Of a stretch of 8,426 bases of DNA, positions 1 to 6,396 are shown piece by piece (the stretch's first letter is position 1; each line of letters starts with the position of its first letter). A program made the position numbers and the translations under genes. This stretch comes from Suilimivivens sp963638365 (GTDB lineage: Bacteria; Bacillota; Clostridia; Lachnospirales; Lachnospiraceae). The stretch spans positions 1-8,426 of the forward strand of contig CAVHRK010000004.1 in NCBI GenBank assembly GCA_963638365.1. The letters are read 5' to 3'. Below the pieces are notes generated by a model, which saw nothing but the letters and a program-made list of their open reading frames with translations, did no database searches and was not told the DNA's origin.

Positions 1-71
1 ACAAATCTCAGGGGATGCTCTGTCTATTAAATTCCTACAGTAAGTTTACACGACCAAAAAAATATTGCAAC

Positions 72-100
72 TTGCATTATGACTATTCTTTCGATAAAAT
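72..100 (+). promoter_or_regulatory. Predicted sigma-70/sigma-A promoter of the LacI-family gene
   Basis: A -35-like TTGCAT (72-77) is followed by a 17-nt spacer and a -10-like TAAAAT (95-100). Transcription would begin near 106-108 and give a leader of only about 16 nt, which already contains the AGGAG ribosome site of the GTG start at 123. The position supports the GTG start over the upstream ATG at 15, which would lie before the promoter. No CG-centred palindrome resembling the operon operator was seen in 1-122, so there is no visible sign of autoregulation. The -10 and spacing are good and the -35 is four of six to consensus. Confidence 0.55.
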
Positions 101-110
101 AAAAACAAAA

Positions 111-115
111 AGGAG
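111..115 (+). promoter_or_regulatory. Ribosome binding site deciding a GTG start
   Basis: AGGAG lies 7 nt before GTG at 123-125. No comparable site precedes the in-frame ATG at 15. The protein that starts at the GTG begins directly at the helix-turn-helix, as LacI-family proteins normally do, whereas the longer version would add 36 residues with no family resemblance. Confidence 0.85.
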
Positions 116-122
116 AATTTTC

Positions 123-1166
123 GTGACAACCAGTAAAGAACTTGCTAAAGCCTGTGGAGTCTCTGTTGCAACTGTCTCCAATGTTTTTACAGGAAAAGGG
201 CGTGTTAGTGAAGAACGCAGACAATTTATCCTGCAAAAAGCACAAGAAATGAACTATGTGCCTAATAATCTGGCACGTTCCTTGAAACTTCGAAACAATC
301 GTACAATTGGAATAATTACCGAAGATTTAACCGTATTTAACTGTCCAAATATCGTTGACGGTATCCATGAATACTTAGAAACTATTAACTATACTTATAT
401 TTTGGGAAATTTAAGACTTTTTCAAAAATATGACAATAACTTCTATCATCATGAAGAATATGCTTCGAAAGTAGCAGAAGAATTTCAAATTATGAAAAGC
501 AAACAAGTCTGTGGTATTATTTATGTTGGTGCGCACAACCGTACCATTCAGTCTATTCCGCAGAAACTGGGATTTCCGGTTGTTGTTACCTATGGAAAAT
601 CCTCTAACAGCAAAGTAGCAAATGTTAATTATGATGATGCCGGAGGCGCCTGCGATGCAGTTCGCATTTTATTAAAAGAGGGGCACTCCCACATTGGCTT
701 AATTACCGGGGAGCGCACCAGTATGCATACTTTAGAGCGAATCTGCGGCTATCGCAAGGCACTTTCAGAACATGGAATTCCTTTTGATGAATCCCTCATT
801 TACTATGGTGACTGGACCAAGGAAAGTGGTTATAACGCAGCAAAAATTTTACTTTCTCATGGTGCAACTGCTATTTTTTGTATGAATGATATCATGGCTG
901 CAGGATTTTATGATTATGCTCATGATCACCATATTGCTATTGGAAAAGATTTTCCGATTATAGGATTTGATAACAGGGACATCTGTACCGTTTTAAAACC
1001 GAAACTTTCCACTGTTGCACTTCCTTTGAATCAATTAGGAATCGATGCAGCACGTATTCTTATCCATATGGTGGAACATTCATCCGAAGAATTCATTCCA
1101 CAGGATTTAAAAATCACCTGTGATTTAGTTTTAAGAGAATCCACCTGTGATGATCAAAATAATTAG
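123..1166 (+). CDS. LacI-family transcriptional regulator, probable repressor of the adjacent sugar operon
   Basis: This 347-residue protein (GTG start) has LacI/GalR architecture. Residues 4-23 form the N-terminal helix-turn-helix with the motif GVSVATVSNVF. A hinge helix (NNLARSLK, about 48-55) follows, and then a periplasmic-binding-protein-like sensor domain (about 60-340) with family motifs NYDDAGG, a CMNDIMAAG turn (about 253-260) and IIGFDN (about 279-284). In the family a sugar or sugar phosphate binds between the two lobes and changes DNA affinity; here the ligand is unknown and is inferred to be a product of the imported arabinoside. The recognition-helix triplet aligned with LacI Tyr17/Gln18/Arg22 reads Val15/Ala16/Asn20, and Asn in place of the common Arg suggests altered operator preference. 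The gene converges on the operon, with its TAG overlapping the TAA of the last permease gene. The family call is firm; the target operon is inferred from adjacency and the palindrome at 8386-8403. Confidence 0.95.
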   Translation: MTTSKELAKACGVSVATVSNVFTGKGRVSEERRQFILQKAQEMNYVPNNLARSLKLRNNRTIGIITEDLTVFNCPNIVDGIHEYLETINYTYILGNLRLFQKYDNNFYHHEEYASKVAEEFQIMKSKQVCGIIYVGAHNRTIQSIPQKLGFPVVVTYGKSSNSKVANVNYDDAGGACDAVRILLKEGHSHIGLITGERTSMHTLERICGYRKALSEHGIPFDESLIYYGDWTKESGYNAAKILLSHGATAIFCMNDIMAAGFYDYAHDHHIAIGKDFPIIGFDNRDICTVLKPKLSTVALPLNQLGIDAARILIHMVEHSSEEFIPQDLKITCDLVLRESTCDDQNN

Positions 1167-1987
1167 CCCTTGACCGCACCTGCTGTCATACCTCCGATAA
1201 TTTTGTTTGTTAATAGTATATAAACAATTATAGTCGGCAAAATAGAAATAATCATTGCAGCAAATGCATACCCATAATTAGCTTCAAAAGCCGACAAATA
1301 CGATTTGATAGATACAGTAATGGTACGGGAACGATCGCTTTGTGTTAACAAATTTGCAAAAAACAGTTCATTCCACGAATTTATAACAATAAAAATACAA
1401 ATCGTTACTATTCCCGGCTTAGTCATTGGCAGAACCAGTTTTAATAAAATCTGGTTTGTTGTTGCACCATCTATTTTTCCGGATTCAATGATCTGCATAG
1501 GAAGAGTTTCCATATATCCTCTGATAATCATAATACTAAAAGGCAGGTTAACTGCTGCATAAATAAGTCCTAATCCCCATAAGGTATCATACCAACCTGC
1601 TTGTGTGACCATAATGTAGTACGGAATCATAAACGCATTAGCAGGAATAAAAAGACCAACATAAAACATAGTAGACAACTGTTTCCGGCAACGGAATCTA
1701 TGTAACATTGCATACCCTGTCATTACAGACACTGTTATATCAACAATCACCGCAATCAACGCAGTCATGAAAGTATTCAACAAATATCTCATCATAGGCT
1801 GTCTTTCCAATACTTCACAGTAATTATCAAAACTTATTGTCTCCGGCATTTTAAACGGACTGGTCAAAAGATCCATATTGGGTCTTAGCGATGATATAAA
1901 CAGCCACACAAAAGGAATCAGCATGAAAATTGCAATAATCGTCAAGAATATAAAAATTAATATTCTGCTTATCTTCTCTTTTCTCAT
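1163..1987 (-). CDS. Carbohydrate ABC transporter permease, MalG/UgpE type (CUT1)
   Basis: This 274-residue integral membrane protein is the second permease half of a CUT1 sugar importer. About six hydrophobic segments are visible: roughly 9-32, 70-95, 105-128, 137-155, 190-212 and 240-260. The cytoplasmic coupling (EAA) loop appears as ESGKIDGA followed by LVLPMTKPG (about 168-192); the usual EAA is ESG here, while the conserved Asp-Gly and Pro are kept. The motif NELFFANLL (about 206-214) and the C-terminal GGMTAGAVKG are typical of MalG-type partners. The start ATG shares ATGA with the stop of the preceding permease gene (4-nt overlap), which suggests translational coupling. An AAAGGAG (1998-2004) also lies 10 nt upstream of the start. 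It is the last gene of the operon, and its stop overlaps that of the convergent regulator gene. The family is certain; the substrate cannot be read from the sequence. Confidence 0.95.
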   Translation of the reverse strand: MRKEKISRILIFIFLTIIAIFMLIPFVWLFISSLRPNMDLLTSPFKMPETISFDNYCEVLERQPMMRYLLNTFMTALIAVIVDITVSVMTGYAMLHRFRCRKQLSTMFYVGLFIPANAFMIPYYIMVTQAGWYDTLWGLGLIYAAVNLPFSIMIIRGYMETLPMQIIESGKIDGATTNQILLKLVLPMTKPGIVTICIFIVINSWNELFFANLLTQSDRSRTITVSIKSYLSAFEANYGYAFAAMIISILPTIIVYILLTNKIIGGMTAGAVKG

Positions 1988-2844
1988 CCTTCCACATCTC
2001 CTTTCTGCAGCCTACTGAACACAACCATCAATACTAATCCAAGAAGAACTGTAAAAACACTTCCTACCATAGAAATGCCATATTTATTAGCATTCATCAT
2101 TTTTTTGTAAATGTACAGTGCTAAAGTAGTGGTAGAATTTACAGGTCCGCCACTGGTCATAACAAATGGATATTCAAAATTTTTCAAACAAAAGGCAACA
2201 TTCAACATAATATTTGTTAAAATAGCCGGTTTCACCAATGGCACATAAATATACAAGTCTAACTGCCAACCTGATGCTCCATCCAGAATTGCAGCTTCCT
2301 TCAGATCGTCTGAAATTGTAGCAAGCTGTGTCATAAATATAACTGTTGTAAGACCTACATAAATCGAAAAAGGAATCAAGGTAGCAATAAAAGCTGTTTT
2401 AATATCTGTAAGCCATGCTTTTTCCAGAGAACTAAATCCCAGTATGTGCAAAACCCAATTTAAAAGTCCCATATCCTTATGATAAATAAAGTACCAAAGG
2501 AATGCCAAAGCTGTAATTGATATAACATTTGGCACAAAATAAATAACCCTAAATATTTTCCAACCACATATTTTTCGGTTCAAAAGCAATGCCAATAATA
2601 ATCCTAACGGAACATGAATAAATACAGCAGCCAAAATCCAAAACAATGTATTACGAAAGGCAAGCTGAAAGTTGGAATCCGTCAATACTTCAATATAATT
2701 CTGAATTCCCACTGGAGTCATCGCATTCAACCCATTCCAATCAAAGAAACTGACATAAATGATATAAATCAATGGCACTATAAAAAAAAGTACCGCAAAG
2801 AGCATGGCTGGAGTTAAGTATAGTATTAACAAACGTTTCTTCAT
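1984..2844 (-). CDS. Carbohydrate ABC transporter permease, MalF/UgpA type (CUT1)
   Basis: This 286-residue membrane protein is the first permease half of the importer. Six hydrophobic segments lie at about 5-31, 66-88, 97-121, 150-172, 206-222 and 256-278. The coupling loop is well conserved: EAAILDGAS (183-191) followed by YVPLVKPAI (200-208), the helix that docks onto the ATPase subunit. The TSGGPVNSTTTLALYIY stretch (230-246) before the last membrane segment is typical of the LacF/UgpA/MsmF group. At 286 residues it is the short form without the extra N-terminal segments of enterobacterial MalF. The ATG at 2844 has a strong GGAGG (2853-2857) 8 nt upstream. A 57-nt gap with a GC-rich hairpin separates it from the binding-protein gene, while the downstream permease gene overlaps it by 4 nt. 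Confidence 0.95.
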   Translation of the reverse strand: MKKRLLILYLTPAMLFAVLFFIVPLIYIIYVSFFDWNGLNAMTPVGIQNYIEVLTDSNFQLAFRNTLFWILAAVFIHVPLGLLLALLLNRKICGWKIFRVIYFVPNVISITALAFLWYFIYHKDMGLLNWVLHILGFSSLEKAWLTDIKTAFIATLIPFSIYVGLTTVIFMTQLATISDDLKEAAILDGASGWQLDLYIYVPLVKPAILTNIMLNVAFCLKNFEYPFVMTSGGPVNSTTTLALYIYKKMMNANKYGISMVGSVFTVLLGLVLMVVFSRLQKGDVEG

Positions 2845-2864
2845 GTCTGTATCCTCCGTTCAAT

Positions 2865-2889
2865 AAGGGGCGTCTAAAATACGCCCCTT
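2865..2889 (-). promoter_or_regulatory. Intercistronic hairpin between the binding-protein and permease genes
   Basis: A perfect 9-bp inverted repeat, AAGGGGCGT (2865-2873) with ACGCCCCTT (2881-2889), encloses a 7-nt AT-rich loop. In the leftward transcript it lies 12 nt after the binding-protein stop codon and ends 7 nt before the GGAGG of the permease gene, so it does not cover that ribosome site. Only a short interrupted U-rich stretch (TTATTG) follows the stem, so it is not a good full terminator. It is likely to act as a partial terminator, or as an mRNA 3'-end stabiliser that keeps binding-protein levels above permease levels. Such elements are known between binding-protein and permease genes, for example in malE-malF. 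The stem is seen directly; the role is inferred. Confidence 0.7.
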
Positions 2890-2901
2890 TAAATGAAAAT
2901 A

Positions 2902-4257
2902 CTAATTCAATGCATCAAGTTGTTTACAGAACTCCTCTGCCGTAATCTGATCAAGTAGAAATGCTTCCAAGAGTGCCGGAAGTTCCGCACTTGCTTCTGT
3001 TGAAAGATTTCTTTGTAAGTTCGTTGTTCTGGAAGGTGCTGCACCATTTACATCTAAATAAGCTGCCATCTGATCAGTCACGCTTGCTAAATCCTCATCG
3101 GTCAGTTCCAACTTTGCTGAAAGAACAACCGATCCTTCCATAGTTAATGTTCTAGTCGCTTCCTCAGAAGTAATGAACTTCATAAATTCTACAATTGCAG
3201 CTTCCTTTGCCGGATCATCCTGTGCTGAGGCTGCCCATGGAGTCTGTGCATCTGTTACCAAATATCCCTTATCTGCCACACCATCTCCATTCGTAGGCAT
3301 AGGAGCTACACCAATTGAAGGAATAATATTCTCCTCCTGATAGCTGGTAAACCAACTTCCATCAATTGCCATAGTTGTTTTTCCTGAGGAGAAGTTTGCT
3401 CCAGCTACAGAATAATTTCCTCCAATAACATCGCTTGTTGAATACTGACAAAATTCTTTATACATATTTAACGCATCTATCAGACCCTGTGTCTGAAAAC
3501 TGGTGCTTGTATTAACTTTTACTGCACCCTCATTAGCAATCCATAATGCTGTAATTAAATTAACCGAATACCAGGCATCATCTCCGGTATATAATGAAAA
3601 TCCACCATATCCTGCATCCTGAAGGGTCTTACAAGCATCCAAAAGACCATCCCATGTATCTGGAAATTCTGTGATACCAACCTTTTCAAAAATATCCTTA
3701 TTGTACCATATTACAGCACCTGCACTCTCAAAAGGTATGGAAAGAAGTTTTCCATCATAGGTTAACGTTTCCAAATCACTATCCTCAAATCTTGCCTTCC
3801 ATTCATCATCCATATAAGGTGAAAAATCCATCAGAAGGCCAGACTCAAAATATGATAAATCATTGGGATTATAGTTATAATGGAAAATATCCGGAGCCGT
3901 TCCAGTACTTAACATGGTTTTTACCTTTTCCTGATAAGCAGGAAAATCGGAGTTTGTTTCCATTTTAACTTGAATTTTTCCGGCGTGCTCTTCATTAAAC
4001 TGATCTACTAATGAAGTTAAAACCTCACCTCTTGTAGTTTCAGAACTCCAACTATGATAAAGATTTAAAACAATTTCTTCATCCGATTCTGCTTCTTCCG
4101 TCACTTCTTCACTTGATTCACTACTTTCTTCTGTAGTTGAATCCTCCTGCGTTACTTCTGTTTGTTCTGTTGTTCCACTGCTTGAAGAGCCACAACCCAT
4201 CATCATTATTGCTAATAAACTGGCACTCAACAATACACTTAAAGATTTCTTAATCAT
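2902..4257 (-). CDS. Extracellular solute-binding lipoprotein of a CUT1 sugar ABC transporter (family 1 SBP)
   Basis: This 451-residue protein captures the sugar outside the cell and delivers it to the two permeases encoded downstream. It begins with a lipoprotein signal peptide: Lys3-Lys4, a hydrophobic core at about 5-20, and Gly21-Cys22 as the cleavage and lipidation site. The lipobox is loose, with Met where Leu and Ala are usual. Residues 23-61 form a disordered Ser/Thr/Glu-rich tether. The mature fold starts at about 62 (IVLNLYHSW) and carries family-1 motifs: LSTGTAPDIF (116-125), VIWYNKDIFEKVGI (182-195), TTMAIDGSWF, and PAKEAAIVEFMKF near the C-terminal lobe. The ATG lies 1 nt after the stop of the upstream enzyme gene, and its AGGAG (4268-4272) is inside that gene, so the two are translationally close-coupled. 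The ligand is unknown; an arabinose-containing oligosaccharide is inferred from the neighbouring GH127 gene. Confidence 0.95.
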   Translation of the reverse strand: MIKKSLSVLLSASLLAIMMMGCGSSSSGTTEQTEVTQEDSTTEESSESSEEVTEEAESDEEIVLNLYHSWSSETTRGEVLTSLVDQFNEEHAGKIQVKMETNSDFPAYQEKVKTMLSTGTAPDIFHYNYNPNDLSYFESGLLMDFSPYMDDEWKARFEDSDLETLTYDGKLLSIPFESAGAVIWYNKDIFEKVGITEFPDTWDGLLDACKTLQDAGYGGFSLYTGDDAWYSVNLITALWIANEGAVKVNTSTSFQTQGLIDALNMYKEFCQYSTSDVIGGNYSVAGANFSSGKTTMAIDGSWFTSYQEENIIPSIGVAPMPTNGDGVADKGYLVTDAQTPWAASAQDDPAKEAAIVEFMKFITSEEATRTLTMEGSVVLSAKLELTDEDLASVTDQMAAYLDVNGAAPSRTTNLQRNLSTEASAELPALLEAFLLDQITAEEFCKQLDALN

Positions 4258-4258
4258 A

Positions 4259-6373
4259 TTACATTTTCTCCTCTCTACTTTTTAAAAAATTGTTTAATCC
4301 ATAAATACCTGCTGAATAAATCCACCCAAGCGTCCCCCAAATACCTCCTTTCTGGATCATTCCATCATCCATTCCCTGCGGACATATACCAAAACCTTCT
4401 GGTTGCATACCGATATCTGCAAATCCCATGTGGTCTTCCGGATAAGAAAGAATTTGTGATGAAGCTATTGCCGCCCACTCTGCCATTTTACACATAAGTG
4501 GATGTTCTTTCTTTTTACCAATCCAGTACAATTCCCGTATATGAAACAGGGAATAAATATCAACTACTCCTCCTCCCCATACTGAATTGATTCCTCCAAG
4601 ACCCATAGTTTTAAAGTCTTTTTTATATAATACCGTTCCTTCTTCCATGGGCGCATTCCATATATAGTTCCATGTGGTAAACAGGAATGCCGCATTTTCT
4701 GCTCCGTCTAAATATCGTTCGTCATTTGTCAGAAAATATAGATGTAACAGTCCCGCCATTACATATTGAGCTGCTTCCTTATCTACTGCATTAGGATTAT
4801 CCATTGTTGCACCCTGATAATGCTCTTGGCTCACAAATGTTTTTAATACGAAATCTCCAGCTTTTTGAGCGCTCTTTTCATATTGCTTACATGCCTTTTC
4901 TTCTTTTTGAAGAAAGATACATAACTCAGACAAAAAGACTAAAGGAATTGCTGTTGATGCTTTCTGTGCTCTCTCAGCTTTCTCTCCCTTTTCTTCTGGT
5001 CGATCTACTGAATCCGTTCCCCCTCCATCTGGACAGTAACCCCGATACCACGAACCATCCTGATTCTGGTACTTTACAAGGAAATCAGCATAACATAAAA
5101 CTGCCTCAAGCCAATGCTCATGCTCTCTTCCAATTGACTTATACCATCGGTAACAATCCAAGAGATCATTCATAGGTTCTGTCATCGTACGAAGATAATT
5201 TCCTTTTTTATTTGTTTTTGACACATAATGAAGTCTTGGAGCCTCCGGATCTCCAAAAGAATAAAAAGGAGCATTTGCCTCCAAATCATACAGAGAATAA
5301 ATCCAGCCATTTTCCTTTTGACAATGAGACAGAAAGAAATCTACTACCTTTTCTCCTCTCTCCAGCCATTTGCCACCTTTCTCAGAAGCCATAATAAATG
5401 CTGCATTTAATTGTCTTCCCGTAAACCCATACTCCAGAATATGAGTATAAGAATCATGCGGAATGGTATCGTAACTACTGCTAAAGCCTGATGGATTCGA
5501 TCCATATCCATACCGTGGATCAAAATGAAAGAAAAAGCCTGCTCCATTATCATGAAATTCCTGAAAACTCTTTCCAAGTGATTTCATCCGATATTCTATT
5601 GCATCCAGAATTGAAAAGGGAAGCTTTACAGGATCTTCACCCGCCCTTTCTAACCGATCTGCTAATTTTTCATAGGTATCATAAACTGCTTCTGCAAAAG
5701 AATTTTTCTGTCCCACTCCAATACGGTAATAAAATTCCAAAGTAAATTCTTCACCATCCAACGGATAATAGGCAATTGCAGGACGTTCATCAGCACTAAG
5801 AGCTGAGCTTTTTTCCTCTTCCCCATATGGCCAGCAGCTCTCTAAGAAAATAGTCTCAGCATCAGCTATTGTATATCCCATAGAAACATTCTCTGTCTTT
5901 TGCAGATATCTGCTATCTCCATGATTTCTTACTGCTGCTTTTGTATATTTAGACGGTTTTTCTTTTGAAAGCCAGATATATTCTCCACTTTCATTTTCAA
6001 ATGCAAGTACTACAGAACCGGTCAATCTGTCTTCCATAAATGTGTGACGTGAATTTTTCTCATATTCTTCTGATTCTGTGTAAATCAATGATGGTACACA
6101 GAATCGCATTTTCGTATTTTCTTTCTTTTTTATAATGGAATAGAATCCAAATCGTACCCCTTGCTCTGTGACGATATTTGATATACGTTTACCATGAATT
6201 GTACGTTTAACAAGAAAATCTGCTCCTTCTTTATTCCATTCATCATTTACACGGAATTGCCAGCCTCCACGGGTTATGATTTTGTCTGCTTCATCCCAAT
6301 ACTCTTGATAACCTTCTTCTTTGTTATTTTTATAAAAAGAAACGAACGACTCTAATTTGCCTTGAAATTCCAT
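4259..6373 (-). CDS. Unassigned six-hairpin (alpha/alpha)6-barrel glycosidase-like protein, cytoplasmic
   Basis: I do not recognise a named family for this 704-residue protein. The first 235 or so residues look like alternating beta strands (for example VRFGFYSII, GSVVLAFEN, FTLEFYYRIGVG), consistent with an N-terminal beta-sandwich. Residues 250-700 show repeated helical hairpins joined by Gly/aromatic/acidic loops: FFFHFDPRYGYG (280-291), HDSYTHILEYGFTG (306-319), YQNQDGSWYRGYCPDGGGTDS (435-455), DKEAAQYVMAGLLHLY (531-546), GGINSVWGGGVVDIYS (593-608) and DDGMIQKGGIWGTLGW (669-684). That layout is usual for (alpha/alpha)6 glycosidases and related lyases or epimerases. No catalytic pair can be named with confidence; acidic residues in these loops are candidates. 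There is no signal peptide, so it should act on imported sugar. Its ATG has AAGGAG (6384-6389) 10 nt upstream, 23 nt after GH127. A role in cutting a linkage next to the L-arabinofuranose is inferred from the operon only. Confidence 0.6.
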   Translation of the reverse strand: MEFQGKLESFVSFYKNNKEEGYQEYWDEADKIITRGGWQFRVNDEWNKEGADFLVKRTIHGKRISNIVTEQGVRFGFYSIIKKKENTKMRFCVPSLIYTESEEYEKNSRHTFMEDRLTGSVVLAFENESGEYIWLSKEKPSKYTKAAVRNHGDSRYLQKTENVSMGYTIADAETIFLESCWPYGEEEKSSALSADERPAIAYYPLDGEEFTLEFYYRIGVGQKNSFAEAVYDTYEKLADRLERAGEDPVKLPFSILDAIEYRMKSLGKSFQEFHDNGAGFFFHFDPRYGYGSNPSGFSSSYDTIPHDSYTHILEYGFTGRQLNAAFIMASEKGGKWLERGEKVVDFFLSHCQKENGWIYSLYDLEANAPFYSFGDPEAPRLHYVSKTNKKGNYLRTMTEPMNDLLDCYRWYKSIGREHEHWLEAVLCYADFLVKYQNQDGSWYRGYCPDGGGTDSVDRPEEKGEKAERAQKASTAIPLVFLSELCIFLQKEEKACKQYEKSAQKAGDFVLKTFVSQEHYQGATMDNPNAVDKEAAQYVMAGLLHLYFLTNDERYLDGAENAAFLFTTWNYIWNAPMEEGTVLYKKDFKTMGLGGINSVWGGGVVDIYSLFHIRELYWIGKKKEHPLMCKMAEWAAIASSQILSYPEDHMGFADIGMQPEGFGICPQGMDDGMIQKGGIWGTLGWIYSAGIYGLNNFLKSREEKM

Positions 6374-6396
6374 ATGCTGTCTACTCCTTCCTTTCT

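Noticed and set aside
15..122. Upstream extension of the regulator from ATG 15 (36 extra residues)
   Set aside because: It has no ribosome site, precedes the predicted promoter, and adds sequence unlike the LacI family; GTG 123 has AGGAG at 7 nt.
2831..2838. AAACGTTT palindrome resembling the core of a LacI-family or cre operator
   Set aside because: It lies inside the first codons of the MalF-type permease gene (Lys-Arg-Leu), its flanks are not symmetric, and it is not near a promoter.
2865..2889. Hairpin as a true operon terminator
   Set aside because: The stem is followed by TTATTGAAC rather than a run of U, and the next permease gene has a strong ribosome site immediately after and no separate promoter that I can see.
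4804..5745. Several plus-strand open frames of 60-123 codons opposite the 704-residue enzyme gene
   Set aside because: They lack ribosome sites and protein-like family motifs, and lie opposite a well-formed coding gene; they are antisense shadows.
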